Shown here piece after piece: positions 12,017 through 22,049 of a DNA stretch of 32,686 bases. The translations under genes were made by a program, and so were the position numbers. How positions within the stretch are numbered: the stretch's first letter is position 1; the number at the start of each line of letters is the position of its first letter. Source of the DNA: an uncultured Alphaproteobacteria bacterium (GTDB taxonomy: Bacteria > Pseudomonadota > Alphaproteobacteria > UBA7985 > CAJQQZ01); assembly GCA_905480575.1 (NCBI GenBank), contig CAJQQZ010000002.1:1-32686 (forward strand). Direction: 5' to 3'. The notes under the pieces are model-generated. The model was given only the letters and a program-made list of their open reading frames with translations. It did not search any database and had not been told where the DNA came from.

Positions 12017-14110
12017 TTAACCCTCAAGGTACCTAATTGCGGTATCTTTCTCGAATAAGTACAGCAAAGTGCGCGCTGCTTGGCCTCTGGGTGACGTTAA
12101 CCCTGGATCTAACTCCAAAAGTAATCGGGCATCGTCGTGGGCGACTTGCAGCAGCTTAGTGTGCGCAGCGACGTCGACGACCTTGAATTCGGGCAATCCG
12201 CTTTGTTTGGTGCCAAGGACTTCACCGCCACCGCGAAGTTTTAGATCTTCCTCTGCGATCCTAAAACCATCCTCGGTTTCGCGCATAATGGCGATACGAG
12301 AACGGGATACTTCACCAAGAGGGCCTTGATAAAGCAAGATACAGGTCGACTGCCCTGAGCCTCTGCCAATGCGACCTCTCAACTGGTGTAACTGAGCGAG
12401 ACCAAACCGCTCAGCGTGCTCAATGACCATGACGGTAGCCGCAGGCACGTTAACGCCAACCTCAATCACAGTTGTTGCGACCAGAACATCGACGTCACCA
12501 GAGATAAAGCTCTCCATCGCAGCATCTTTCTCGGCGCCTTTCATCTTCCCATGAACCAGACCGACTTTTCCGGCCATTCCATAGTTCTCGAAGGCTTTAA
12601 CGAGCGTGTTGTGGCGGTTTTCTGCAGCAGCGAGATCGATTTTCTCTGAATCTGTCACGAGCGGACAAACCCAGTAAACTTTACTGCCTTTTTCTACAGC
12701 CCTGATGACAGCTTCAGCGATTTCCCCAAGCTGGGTAAGGGGTTTGGTGATCGTAGTGACAGGCAATCGACCTGGCGGTTTCTCTGTAATTCTAGAGCAA
12801 TCCAGGTCGCCGTAGACGGTCATCGTTAAGGTCCGCGGAATTGGTGTTGCTGTCATAACCAGCATGTCGAGCCCGTCACCTTTGGCACTAAGCGCTAACC
12901 TTTGGTGAACACCGAAGCGATGTTGTTCATCGATGACAACGACAGCTAAGTCTTTGAATTCAACACTTTCCTGAAAGAGCGCGTGCGTGCCGATGATAAT
13001 TTGAGCGGAACCATCGGCGATTGCCGCGAGTTTTTCTTTTCTGGCCTTGCCTTTGTCCCGTCCTGTGAGAAGGAGCACCTTCACGCCGATTGAAGCGCCG
13101 AGATCTTCCATGCCTTCCAGATGCTGGCGTGCGAGAATTTCAGTCGGGGCCATGATGGCTGCTTGAGAACCGATCTCAACGGCATGCAACATGGTTAAGA
13201 GGGCGATAACTGTTTTACCACTGCCAACATCCCCCTGTAACATCCGCATCATTCGTTGCGGGCTTGCCATGTCAGTTTTGATCTCGTGCAGGCTTAACTC
13301 CTGCGAGGCCGTGAGATGAAAGGGCAGCAGTGCCCTGATTTTATCTTCCAGGACATTGTCGGTCTTGATCACTCGGCCTGGGCGTTTGTTTTGACGTGTC
13401 CTGACCAGGGAAAGGGCAAGTTGTCCCGCCAACAGTTCATCATACCCCAAACGCTGACGAGCAGATGAAAGAGGGGTGGCATCAGCCGGTGATTCGGGTT
13501 TGTGAGCAGCCTGAACGGCTTTTTGCCAGCTGGGCCATTCTTGTTTCTGTAATAGGGAAGAATCGATCCACTCCTCTAACGCAGGCGCTCTTTTAACGGA
13601 CTCGCTAATGAAACGGAGCAATTGCTTCAGCGAGAGGCCGCCCGTTAGTGGGTAGACCGGTTCAATCTTTGGGATTTGCCAAACGTTGTCTTCCGTTACG
13701 ACATAATCGGGGTGGGAGATCTGCCAGCCGTCACGAAAGGCTTCCAGCTTACCGGATATTACACGCGTTCCGCCTTCGGGGTAATTCTTGTTCAGCCAAT
13801 CTCTTGGTGCGTGGAAGAAAACCAAGCTCAAAAACCCCTGATCACTCTGACAGTCGATCCGATAAGGCGCCTTTTTTGATGGCGCCGGGCGGTGTTTTAC
13901 AATGGTGATCGTCAGTGTAACGATAGTACCAGATATGGCTTCATTCAGGTCTGGTGCATTATATCTGTCGATTGCAGACGTGGGCAGATGGAAGATCAAA
14001 TCAACGATCCGGGAACCACAAAGGTTCTCCAGGAGTTTGGCCACGCGTGGGCCTACGCCCTTCAGGTTAGCGCTGTCTGCAAAAAGAGGTGTTAATTTAT
14101 CGGGCCGCAT
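12017..14110 (-). CDS. recG: ATP-dependent DNA helicase RecG
   Basis: This 697-residue branch-migration helicase remodels stalled forks and Holliday junctions. The N-terminal wedge/OB domain occupies about residues 50-150. The helicase core has Walker A GDVGSGKT (293-300), APTEILARQH, the DEQH box (394-397), TATPIPRT, and the C-terminal segment QLHQLRGRIGRG followed by FRIAEEDLKLRGGGEVLGTKQSG. Length is typical. The ATG at 14110 lies 49 bases from the divergent sdhE start, so both promoters lie within or next to that gap. No SOS-type box (GTTC-N7-GTTC) is visible there. Confidence 0.96.
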   Translation of the reverse strand: MRPDKLTPLFADSANLKGVGPRVAKLLENLCGSRIVDLIFHLPTSAIDRYNAPDLNEAISGTIVTLTITIVKHRPAPSKKAPYRIDCQSDQGFLSLVFFHAPRDWLNKNYPEGGTRVISGKLEAFRDGWQISHPDYVVTEDNVWQIPKIEPVYPLTGGLSLKQLLRFISESVKRAPALEEWIDSSLLQKQEWPSWQKAVQAAHKPESPADATPLSSARQRLGYDELLAGQLALSLVRTRQNKRPGRVIKTDNVLEDKIRALLPFHLTASQELSLHEIKTDMASPQRMMRMLQGDVGSGKTVIALLTMLHAVEIGSQAAIMAPTEILARQHLEGMEDLGASIGVKVLLLTGRDKGKARKEKLAAIADGSAQIIIGTHALFQESVEFKDLAVVVIDEQHRFGVHQRLALSAKGDGLDMLVMTATPIPRTLTMTVYGDLDCSRITEKPPGRLPVTTITKPLTQLGEIAEAVIRAVEKGSKVYWVCPLVTDSEKIDLAAAENRHNTLVKAFENYGMAGKVGLVHGKMKGAEKDAAMESFISGDVDVLVATTVIEVGVNVPAATVMVIEHAERFGLAQLHQLRGRIGRGSGQSTCILLYQGPLGEVSRSRIAIMRETEDGFRIAEEDLKLRGGGEVLGTKQSGLPEFKVVDVAAHTKLLQVAHDDARLLLELDPGLTSPRGQAARTLLYLFEKDTAIRYLEG

Positions 14111-14159
14111 AGTCGATTAGCACTGACAAAAAGAGAATCGATGCCTATATCACTACCCG

Positions 14160-14438
14160 ATGAATGATCCATTGAACAGTATCAGAAAAAAACTTCGTTG
14201 GCGGGCCTGGCACCGAGGTACAAAAGAATTGGACCATCTTTTGGGACAGTTTGCCGACCGCCATTTGCCTGCAATGAATGAAGATCAATTGAACGATTTC
14301 TCTGCGTTCATGCAAGAGCCTGAACCGGATCTGATGGTGTGGTTGACTGACAGTTCAACGCTGCCACCGAATTTACCAACGTTCCTTAGAGATTGGTTGG
14401 CGGACTATCGCTTTGATCCAACTTACAACGAGCAATAA
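14160..14438 (+). CDS. sdhE: Succinate dehydrogenase assembly factor SdhE
   Basis: This 92-residue protein carries the RGxxE motif (Arg19-Gly20-Thr-Lys-Glu23) that defines the SdhE/YgfY/Sdh5 family. The family assists covalent attachment of FAD to the flavoprotein subunit of succinate dehydrogenase and fumarate reductase. Flanking features (IRKKLRWRAWHRG, LDHLLGQFADRHL, DLMVWLTD) also match. It is cytoplasmic. Its stop is five bases before mfd, so the two form an operon, an arrangement common in alphaproteobacteria although the functions are unrelated. Confidence 0.93.
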   Translation: MNDPLNSIRKKLRWRAWHRGTKELDHLLGQFADRHLPAMNEDQLNDFSAFMQEPEPDLMVWLTDSSTLPPNLPTFLRDWLADYRFDPTYNEQ

Positions 14439-14443
14439 TCACA

Positions 14444-17400
14444 ATGACTGAATTGGATCTTGAAGACCAAAGCTTAGCCAGTGGCGCAGTACTGTTAACA
14501 AGAGTGCCCGATGGCGGGGAAGCTGCAGTTGTTGATCAATTGGTCACCCAGCTGGACGGTGGGCCGCTGATTTTCGTTGCAAGAGACGATGCTCGCGCAT
14601 TTCGTATCATGAAAACGCTGGCCTTCTTGCGGCCCGAAGTGCGAACCCAGTGGTTTCCTGCATGGGATTGCTTGCCCTATGACCGTGTTAGCCCAAATCG
14701 CGAAATCGCCGCTCAACGTATTGCTACGCTGACGCTGCTTGCCAATCGCGGTGATAAGCTTTTCAAGAAACCTTTTGTTCTCTTCACGACAGTTAATGCC
14801 TTTACTCAAAAGCTACCGACTAAAGACACCTTTAAGGGCGCTCTGAAGAAGCTCGCTTGTGGGGATGTTATCAAAACAGAGGAGCTGGTCGCGTTTTTGG
14901 AAGGTCATGGGTATCTCCGGTCTTCCACCGTTGTAGATGCCGGAGATTATGCCGTTAGGGGCGGGATCGTTGATATCTTTCCGGCGGGGCACAGTAGGCC
15001 TTACCGCTTGGACTTCTTTGGTGATGAGTTAGATACCATCCGTGTTTTTGATCCCTTGTCCCAGAGAACGGTGCGGGAAGAAAAATCGGTCACCCTATCA
15101 CCCGTGGCCGAATATCCACGAGACGACGAAAGTCGAGAACGCTTTCGAACCAGATACCGTGAAATGTTTGGCATCAGCCGCAAAGAAGACCCGCTTTATG
15201 AGTCTGTTTCTGCCGGTCGTCACTATGCGGGTATCGAGCATTGGTTGCCGTTGTTCTACCCGAAAATGACCTGCCTCCATGACTATGTGCCAGGTGCAGC
15301 GTTAGTTTTGGATCAGCAAGCAGGTGACGCTAAGACGACACGCCTTGAAGCTATCGCTGATTTCTATGATGCCCGTAAGACTTTTATGCAGCAAGAAAGT
15401 GCGAGTTTCGAAGACAGCTATAAACCTATCCCATCCGATCTGCTCTATTTCACGGAAGATGATTGGGACGCTCTAGGGAACAGTCACCAAATCTGGCAGA
15501 TTACCTCCTATGCTGTGCCTGCAGCTGTGGGACGCGAGATCGCAGATCCTAACATCCGCATTGGGTTAGACTTCTCTGAAGCGCGGCAAAATCCCGACAT
15601 ATCATTCTACCGACAAGTGGTTGTCGATATGCGGGCTGCGCAGGCCGAGGGGCGCCGTGTTGTCGTGTCTGCTTTGTCTGAAGGTAGCAAAACCAGGCTC
15701 ATCAACTTGTTAACTGAAAATGGCCTGCCCGATGCACCGGAAGTTAAGACGGCCCCAGAGCTAAGCGAGTTACGGAAGAAGGCCATTGCTTTCACAGTCT
15801 TGCAGCAAGAGCGCGGCTTTCGAACTGACAAGTTGATCTTTGTCACCGAACAGGACATCCTTGGCGAGCGCATGGTTCGCCCGCAAAGCCGCCGTCGCAA
15901 AGCTGATAACTTTCTGAAAGAAGTATCTTCAATCGAAATCGGTGATTTGGTTGTTCATATGGACCATGGGATCGGCCGTTATGAAGGTTTGGAAGTCCTG
16001 GAGATAGGCGGTGCGGCGCACGACGTTTTAAAGCTGGTTTATCACGGTGAAGACAAGCTGTTCTTGCCGATTGAAAATATCGATCTCTTGTCACGGTACG
16101 GCAATGAAGAAGGCGCGCAATTAGACAGGCTGGGGGCTGGGAACTGGCAGGCACGTAAGAGCCAAGTTAAAAAGAACCTTCGGGCAATCGCAGCTGATCT
16201 CATGAAGATTGCGGCAGCAAGGCATCTGAAAAAAGCGCCAGAGATGCAAGACCCCGATGCCGGGTATGCTGAGTTTTGCGCTAAGTTTCCTTTCGCGGAA
16301 ACTGAAGACCAGATCCGTGCTATCGATGAGACAATCCAAGATATGTTGGAAGATAGGCCAATGGACCGCTTGGTTTGTGGCGACGTTGGTTTCGGGAAAA
16401 CAGAAATAGCCCTGAGGGCCGCTTTCGTTGCGGCCTTGTCAGGTTGGCAAGTTGCTGTTGTAGTGCCAACGACATTGTTAGCGCGTCAACACTTTAATAA
16501 TTTCATGGAACGGTTTGACGGTTTTCCGGTGCGGATTGCGCAGCTTTCTCGATTGGTTTCTCAAAAGGACCAGAACCTGACGAAAGCAGAAGCCAAAGGC
16601 GGTAAAGTCGATATCATCATCGGGACTCACGCACTGCTTTCAGGTGCCGTTGATTTTGACCGCCTTGGTTTGTTGATCATTGATGAAGAGCAACGCTTTG
16701 GCGTGAAACAAAAGGAACGGTTGAAGGAACTACGCGAAACCATCCATGTCTTGACGTTAACAGCAACGCCGATCCCGAGAACACTGCAGTTGGCCTTGTC
16801 GGGCGTGAAGGAATTGAGCCTCATCTCAACACCGCCGGTTGATCGCCTGTCGGTCAGGACTTTCGTCATGCCTTGGGATGCCATGATCGTTCGTGAAGCT
16901 TTGATGCGAGAGCATTTCCGCGGCGGACAATCATTCGTTGTTTGCCCAAGACTGAGAGATCTAGAGCAACTGCAAGAACGTCTGGGTACTATAGCCCCGG
17001 AACTCAAAATTTGTGTGGCTCATGGTCAGCTGACGCCTGGTGCATTGGAAGAGGTCATGACGGACTTCTATGACCGTAAGTACGATATTTTGCTTTCCAC
17101 CAACATTGTTGAATCTGGCCTCGATATTCCAACCGTAAACACGCTGGTTATTTATAAAGCGGATATGTTTGGGTTGTCGGGCCTTTACCAGTTACGCGGC
17201 AGAGTAGGGCGTTCTAAACTTCGCGGATACGCCTACCTCACACTTAGTCCGAACCGTCGCTTAACTGACAATGCACGTAGACGCCTGGAAGTTATGCAAA
17301 CGCTCGATGGACTTGGCGCTGGTTTCTCTCTGGCTAGTCATGACTTGGATATTCGTGGTGCGGGCAACTTAGTTGGCGAAGAACAATCCGGCCATGTTCG

Positions 17401-17944
17401 CGAAGTGGGTATTGAGCTTTATCAGCAGTTGCTGGAAGAGGCCGTGAACAATCACAACATGGCTCCAGACGAAAAACTAAAAGCCCTTGAGGATTCCTGG
17501 TCACCGCAAATCAATCTGGGGATTACGGTCATGATCCCAGACAACTACGTGACTGATTTGTCCGTTCGCCTGGGGCTTTATCGTCGTCTCGGTGGTTTGG
17601 ATAGCAAGGGCGATATTGACGCTTTTGCTGCAGAGCTGATTGACCGCTTTGGCAAACTGCCTGCTGAAGTGGAGAATCTGCTCCAGGTAGTGCAGATCAA
17701 AGCCTATTGTCGCAAAGCCAATGTCGAGAAAGTCGAAGTTGGACCTAAAGGCGCGGTCATCACATTTAGGCATAACAAGTTCCCTAAACCAGAAAAGTTG
17801 ATGGGATGGATCCAAAAGAACGGCAAAGTGCTGACAGCTCGACCTGATCAAAAACTCTTCTATCGTCGCAGTTTTGGAAATGAAGATGACCGGTCAACGG
17901 CTACACAGAGAGTTATCCGCAACTTAGCGAAGCTTGCAGCTTAA
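14444..17944 (+). CDS. mfd: Transcription-repair coupling factor Mfd
   Basis: This 1166-residue translocase removes RNA polymerase stalled at lesions and recruits UvrA. Visible domains in order: the N-terminal UvrB-like region (FPAWDCLPYDRVSPN, GDYAVRGGIVDIFPAG), the RNA polymerase interaction domain (GDLVVHMDHGIGRYEG, about 499-514), then translocase motifs. The motifs are Walker A GDVGFGKTE at about 646, DEEQ at about 747, TATPIPRTLQLAL, QLRGRVGRS, and DLDIRGAGNLVGEEQSGH. The C-terminal regulatory domain completes a full-length protein. It is the second gene of the sdhE-mfd unit. The ribosome site is weak and the short gap suggests coupled translation. Confidence 0.97.
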   Translation: MTELDLEDQSLASGAVLLTRVPDGGEAAVVDQLVTQLDGGPLIFVARDDARAFRIMKTLAFLRPEVRTQWFPAWDCLPYDRVSPNREIAAQRIATLTLLANRGDKLFKKPFVLFTTVNAFTQKLPTKDTFKGALKKLACGDVIKTEELVAFLEGHGYLRSSTVVDAGDYAVRGGIVDIFPAGHSRPYRLDFFGDELDTIRVFDPLSQRTVREEKSVTLSPVAEYPRDDESRERFRTRYREMFGISRKEDPLYESVSAGRHYAGIEHWLPLFYPKMTCLHDYVPGAALVLDQQAGDAKTTRLEAIADFYDARKTFMQQESASFEDSYKPIPSDLLYFTEDDWDALGNSHQIWQITSYAVPAAVGREIADPNIRIGLDFSEARQNPDISFYRQVVVDMRAAQAEGRRVVVSALSEGSKTRLINLLTENGLPDAPEVKTAPELSELRKKAIAFTVLQQERGFRTDKLIFVTEQDILGERMVRPQSRRRKADNFLKEVSSIEIGDLVVHMDHGIGRYEGLEVLEIGGAAHDVLKLVYHGEDKLFLPIENIDLLSRYGNEEGAQLDRLGAGNWQARKSQVKKNLRAIAADLMKIAAARHLKKAPEMQDPDAGYAEFCAKFPFAETEDQIRAIDETIQDMLEDRPMDRLVCGDVGFGKTEIALRAAFVAALSGWQVAVVVPTTLLARQHFNNFMERFDGFPVRIAQLSRLVSQKDQNLTKAEAKGGKVDIIIGTHALLSGAVDFDRLGLLIIDEEQRFGVKQKERLKELRETIHVLTLTATPIPRTLQLALSGVKELSLISTPPVDRLSVRTFVMPWDAMIVREALMREHFRGGQSFVVCPRLRDLEQLQERLGTIAPELKICVAHGQLTPGALEEVMTDFYDRKYDILLSTNIVESGLDIPTVNTLVIYKADMFGLSGLYQLRGRVGRSKLRGYAYLTLSPNRRLTDNARRRLEVMQTLDGLGAGFSLASHDLDIRGAGNLVGEEQSGHVREVGIELYQQLLEEAVNNHNMAPDEKLKALEDSWSPQINLGITVMIPDNYVTDLSVRLGLYRRLGGLDSKGDIDAFAAELIDRFGKLPAEVENLLQVVQIKAYCRKANVEKVEVGPKGAVITFRHNKFPKPEKLMGWIQKNGKVLTARPDQKLFYRRSFGNEDDRSTATQRVIRNLAKLAA

Positions 17945-18041
17945 TCGATTCCGATTTCGATTCCCAAAAAAGCCAAAATTCTATATAAGTTGGGCAAAAC
18001 AAGAAGAATCGCTTTTTGGCTGGATGATATTGGGAGAGGAC

Positions 18042-19109
18042 ATGATCCGCTCAAATTTCGCACGAAAATTGAAACTCTGCTCCTTTGCAATGGTGGCGGC
18101 AGGTCTGCTGTTGTCGGCTTGCGAACCAGTTGAAGAGGGCGCTGGCACTGTTGAAACCAACGCTGCTTTCGACAGCGAACTTCGCCAGAATGGCCACAAG
18201 TTCGGTGCCTACCGTCTTGGCGACCACTATACAATCAACGGCGTGAGCTATCAGCCTGTTGAAAATCTCGCTTACACCGAAGAAGGCAACGCTTCTTGGT
18301 ACGGTGTCGGGCTAGAGGGTAATGTTACAACAAACGGTGAAAGCTTCGATCCGACTAAAATGACGGCGGCTCATCGAACCTTGCCGTTCTCAACCGTCGT
18401 CAAAGTGACCAATCTAGAGAATAATTTGAGCACTTTCGTGCGGATCAATGACAGAGGGCCGTTTATCTCTAACCGCCTTATTGATTTGTCGCAGGCAGCT
18501 GCTGCGACTTTGGGGTTTGCCGACAAAGCTTCTGCCCGTGTGAGAATTGACGTGGATGAACAACGCACCCGACAAGTGGCTGGCAGAGCTGGTGGTGCCG
18601 TTGGTCAATTATCGGCTGGAGCTACAACACCAACCTATCAGCCGCTCGTTTCTGCGAACACACCGATTAGAGATCGCAGTTATACGGCAACTAAACTTTC
18701 TTCAACGGGGACTACAAACAGAACACAAACTTATTCTGCGCCGTCCTCTGTTCCAAGCACCAAGCCTTTGTCTTTAATCCCAAACTCGACTGTGACCTCG
18801 ACACCTACTGTTGTTGGAACGCCGACACCAGTTACGCCACAGCCAGCGACACCACAGGCAACTCCATCTGGCGTATCCGGCAACGGATTCTTCATTCATG
18901 CAGGTTCCTTTTCAGACCCAGGCAATGCGGAGCAGCTCAGATCACGGTTGGCATCGCTGGGTAAAGTAGGTGTTGAGCAAGCGAACGTGAATGGGAAATC
19001 CGTTCAGCGTGTGATGGTTGGGCCGATGGGAACTCAAAAAGAAGCTCAGCTGATGTTGGGCCGCGTTATTGGTGCTGGCAGTTACGATGCCCGCATCATC
19101 AAGCGATAA
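18042..19109 (+). CDS. rlpA: RlpA family septal lytic transglycosylase lipoprotein
   Basis: From the ATG at 18042 (GGGAGAGGA just upstream) this is a 355-residue lipoprotein. A signal peptide ends in the lipobox Leu24-Ser-Ala-Cys27. The double-psi beta-barrel domain reads GNASWYGVGLEGN through MTAAHRTLPFSTVVKVTN to VRINDRGPF, retaining the conserved His and Asp. A long Thr/Pro/Ser-rich linker follows, then a C-terminal SPOR domain (FFIHAGSFSDPGNAEQLRSR). SPOR domains bind denuded glycan at septa, and RlpA enzymes cleave such strands. A longer frame starting inside mfd is ignored because it would bury the signal peptide. It opens the cluster rlpA-dacA-tmk-holB. Confidence 0.93.
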   Translation: MIRSNFARKLKLCSFAMVAAGLLLSACEPVEEGAGTVETNAAFDSELRQNGHKFGAYRLGDHYTINGVSYQPVENLAYTEEGNASWYGVGLEGNVTTNGESFDPTKMTAAHRTLPFSTVVKVTNLENNLSTFVRINDRGPFISNRLIDLSQAAAATLGFADKASARVRIDVDEQRTRQVAGRAGGAVGQLSAGATTPTYQPLVSANTPIRDRSYTATKLSSTGTTNRTQTYSAPSSVPSTKPLSLIPNSTVTSTPTVVGTPTPVTPQPATPQATPSGVSGNGFFIHAGSFSDPGNAEQLRSRLASLGKVGVEQANVNGKSVQRVMVGPMGTQKEAQLMLGRVIGAGSYDARIIKR

Positions 19110-19138
19110 CTTCTTCAAGTCTTTAAAATAATAGTCCT

Positions 19139-20296
19139 ATGAATTCGATGATTAGAAAAATCACACAATCTTTCTCGCCAGTCATTCTGTTTTTTGGTTT
19201 GTCTTTCTTGGCTGTGCCTCTTGCGCACTCCTTATCAACGGTGGCTAAAGAAGCCCTCGTCTTGGATGTGGGAACCGGGACAGTGTTGTTTGAGAAGAAC
19301 CCAGACAACCGCATGGCACCTTCGTCAATGACTAAGATCATGACGGCTTATGTGGCGTTTAATCAGGTGCAGGCTGGCGTTGTCTCTTTGGGGACACAAT
19401 GCAAAATCAGTAAAAAGGCTTGGGCTAAAGGTGGTTCCAAAATGTTCGTCGGCGAAGGCACTTTCGTAACGGTCGAAAACCTTTTGAGAGGCGTGATTAT
19501 TCAATCGGGCAATGACGCGGCGATTGCATTGGCGGAATGTATCAGTGGTCGGGAAGAGGATTTCGCTGGGCTAATGAACTATACAGCTCAGCAAATTGGC
19601 ATGAATAACAGCAGTTTCCGTAATTCAAGCGGGTGGCCGGATGAGAACCATTATTCAACTGCAAGGGATATAGCAACCTTGTCAGTGCGTTTGATCGAGG
19701 ATCATCCAACTTACTATCGGATGTTCAGTGAAACAGAATTCACGTTCTCGAAGGTCAGACAGTTGAACCGCAACCCTCTTCTGAAACGGAAACTTGGTGT
19801 TGACGGCATCAAAACGGGACATACCAAAGTTGGTGGGTACGGTCTGGCGGCTTCCGGTGTACGTGACAATCGGCGGGTTGTCCTTGTCCTTAATGGAATG
19901 AACTCCAAGGCGACAAGAGCCTCTGAGAGTGAACGTTTGATGGATTGGGCGCTACGCACTTTCTCTAACTATTCTCTGTTCAGACCAGGCCAGGTTGTTG
20001 AGTACGCGCCTGTTTGGAATGGTTTGAAAAACCATGTCCCCCTGATTGTAGCCAACGGCATGACGGTAACGTTGCCTCTCAATGCTAGAGAAAACATGAG
20101 AGCGCAACTCTCCTACAATGGTCCGATACCTGCTCCTGTGACTGCAGGGCAGCAAGTCGGTGAAATCTTAGTTGTGGCACCTGGCATTCAACCCCTGCGC
20201 GTTCCGATGCTTGCGGGAGAATCTGTGCAGGCCAACGGAAAAATTGGCTCTGTTCTCAATGGTGTTCAGTATTCCTTGTTCGGGGTAGGGGATTGA
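19139..20296 (+). CDS. dacA: D-alanyl-D-alanine carboxypeptidase (PBP5/6 type)
   Basis: This 385-residue penicillin-binding protein trims the terminal D-Ala of peptidoglycan stem peptides in the periplasm. It has a signal peptide (hydrophobic 14-31) and the serine peptidase S11 triad of motifs: Ser63-Met-Thr-Lys66, Ser123-Gly-Asn125, Lys225-Thr-Gly227. A C-terminal PBP5-like domain (about 290-385) follows, ending without an obvious amphipathic anchor. A second ATG lies three codons after the first, and the ribosome site is weak for both. Its stop overlaps the tmk start as TGATG, so translation of the two is probably coupled. Confidence 0.94.
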   Translation: MNSMIRKITQSFSPVILFFGLSFLAVPLAHSLSTVAKEALVLDVGTGTVLFEKNPDNRMAPSSMTKIMTAYVAFNQVQAGVVSLGTQCKISKKAWAKGGSKMFVGEGTFVTVENLLRGVIIQSGNDAAIALAECISGREEDFAGLMNYTAQQIGMNNSSFRNSSGWPDENHYSTARDIATLSVRLIEDHPTYYRMFSETEFTFSKVRQLNRNPLLKRKLGVDGIKTGHTKVGGYGLAASGVRDNRRVVLVLNGMNSKATRASESERLMDWALRTFSNYSLFRPGQVVEYAPVWNGLKNHVPLIVANGMTVTLPLNARENMRAQLSYNGPIPAPVTAGQQVGEILVVAPGIQPLRVPMLAGESVQANGKIGSVLNGVQYSLFGVGD

Positions 20297-20928
20297 TGTC
20301 CGCTGTTGAAAAACCGCTATTCATTACCTTCGAAGGTGGTGAGGGAAGTGGAAAGTCCACCCAGATTAAACTTCTTTATCAGGAGCTGATGGTCAGAGAA
20401 ATTCCCGTTGGCATCACCCGTGAACCGGGCGGCAGCGAAGGTGCGGAAGAAATTCGAGAATTGATCGTCAATGGTGACAAAGGGCGTTGGGATGCTTGGA
20501 GCGAAACTTTGTTGGTTTGGGCGGCTCGGCGTGATCATGTTGAAAAAGTCATCAAGCCAGCTCTTGCAAGGGGATCATGGGTGCTTTGCGACAGGTTCTT
20601 TGATTCAACTTTTGCTTATCAGGGTTATGCCGGCGGGTTGCCGACTGGCGACTTGCAGCGGCTTAGGGAAATGGTGATTGGTGACTTTGGACCTTCCAAA
20701 ACAATTTTCTTCGATATTGATCCCGCACTCGGTTTAGAGCGGACTGTTGAGAGAGGCCTTGAGAGCGAAGGACGGTTTGAGTCGTTTGATCTCACTTTTC
20801 ACCAAAGACTTCACGATGGGTTTAAAGAATTGGCGCGCCGTGAGCCTGAGCGCATTGTAACAATTGACGCCAGCCAATCGGTAGAAGCCATTCAAAGAGA
20901 AGTTTTGAAGGCCGTAGGTTTGCACTGA
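20296..20928 (+). CDS. tmk: Thymidylate kinase
   Basis: This 210-residue kinase phosphorylates dTMP to dTDP. The P-loop GGEGSGKST is at 14-22, GITREPGGSEGAEEIR gives the substrate-binding Arg-Glu-Pro-Gly, and LCDRFFDSTFAYQGYAGG gives the DR motif. DIDPALGLERTVERG lies near the lid. The frame can be extended one codon to a TTG, but the ATG at 20296 overlaps the dacA stop by one base and is the natural start. holB follows one base after the stop. Linkage of tmk and holB is widespread in bacteria. Confidence 0.96.
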   Translation: MSAVEKPLFITFEGGEGSGKSTQIKLLYQELMVREIPVGITREPGGSEGAEEIRELIVNGDKGRWDAWSETLLVWAARRDHVEKVIKPALARGSWVLCDRFFDSTFAYQGYAGGLPTGDLQRLREMVIGDFGPSKTIFFDIDPALGLERTVERGLESEGRFESFDLTFHQRLHDGFKELARREPERIVTIDASQSVEAIQREVLKAVGLH

Positions 20929-20929
20929 T

Positions 20930-22021
20930 ATGGCGGAAGAAACTTCTTCTGAACCACAAACCTCAATAGAGCCGCAGTGGAGCCAGTCTTTCACCGGACA
21001 TGCTGACATCGAAGCATCACTTGCAAAAAATATAGTGGACAAGCGGGTACCGCAAGCCTTGTTGTTTGCTGGACCGCAAGGCGTTGGCAAAGCGACGTTG
21101 GCTTATCGCCTCGCTCGGGATCTGCTCGATGATCCAGTCGTTGATACAATCGGTATGTTTGGGGACGAACCTGCATCATCTCAGTTGCGGGAAATTGATC
21201 CCGGTTCAAACTGCTTTCGGCTCGTTGCTAGCAAAGCACATCCTGATCTGCTCGTTGTGGAGCGAGAAGTAAACGCGACAACAAAGCGGCTCCGTCCAGA
21301 AATTGTCGTGGAGCAGATCCGCAAAGTTGGCAATTTCTTGCATTTGACACCATCGCTCAGCAAGCGACGTGTTGTTATTGTCGACGGTGCCGACCGTCTG
21401 AATAGGAATGCTGCTAACGCTTTGTTGAAGTCGCTGGAGGAACCGCCAGTCAACACGACTGTCATACTTGTCGCATCTGTTTTGGGACGCGTTCTGCAGA
21501 CCCTCCGCTCTCGCTGCATTATCAAGAATTTTAAGCCGCTCTCTTCGACTGAAACACTGTCTATTATGAACAGTTTGAAAGAAGAAGGCCGTTTGGACAT
21601 GAACTTTAATAGTGAAGGTTTTTCTGATCTCTCCACCTCTGCTGGGCAATTGGTCCGGCTGAATCAATCCAACAGCGAGGCTGCTTTTGAGCTTTGGCAA
21701 AAACTGATGTCTGAAATGCCGAGAGTGTCCTGGCCTGAGGTCCACGCATTGGCAAGTGATGTCGCCAAGACAGGGCGAGAGCAAACCTGGGAGTTGTTAA
21801 CCGATGCGCAGTTAGACTGGATAGGGCGGTGCGCCAAGTCTCTAGCTTCTCAAAAAGCTGACCCGGGATTTTTAACGGGGACAAAACTTGATCAATGGTT
21901 GGCGCTGTGGGAAAAGACGCGCAAGCTTTTCAATGATGCCGACCGGCTCAACATCGACAAAAATCAAACCTGGGTAACAGCCTGGTTCCAGTTGGAAAAA
22001 GTGCTGCAAAACCGCGGGTGA
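20930..22021 (+). CDS. holB: DNA polymerase III subunit delta'
   Basis: This 363-residue AAA+ protein is a clamp-loader subunit. The P-loop-like GPQGVGKA (48-55) is present, together with RRVVIVDGADRLNRNAANALLKSLEEPP, the characteristic strand and helix before the LRSRC sensor segment (TLRSRC). N-terminal residues 1-20 are poorly conserved. The C-terminal collar domain (about 250-363) is divergent, as usual for this family. One base separates it from tmk, so the two are cotranscribed; metG starts 28 bases later. Confidence 0.93.
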   Translation: MAEETSSEPQTSIEPQWSQSFTGHADIEASLAKNIVDKRVPQALLFAGPQGVGKATLAYRLARDLLDDPVVDTIGMFGDEPASSQLREIDPGSNCFRLVASKAHPDLLVVEREVNATTKRLRPEIVVEQIRKVGNFLHLTPSLSKRRVVIVDGADRLNRNAANALLKSLEEPPVNTTVILVASVLGRVLQTLRSRCIIKNFKPLSSTETLSIMNSLKEEGRLDMNFNSEGFSDLSTSAGQLVRLNQSNSEAAFELWQKLMSEMPRVSWPEVHALASDVAKTGREQTWELLTDAQLDWIGRCAKSLASQKADPGFLTGTKLDQWLALWEKTRKLFNDADRLNIDKNQTWVTAWFQLEKVLQNRG

Positions 22022-22049
22022 GATTGATGACGACACCAAGAGAAAAATA

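Noticed and set aside
17934-18041. N-terminal extension of RlpA overlapping mfd
   Set aside because: The lipoprotein signal peptide starts at 18042 with a good ribosome site; an extension would block export.
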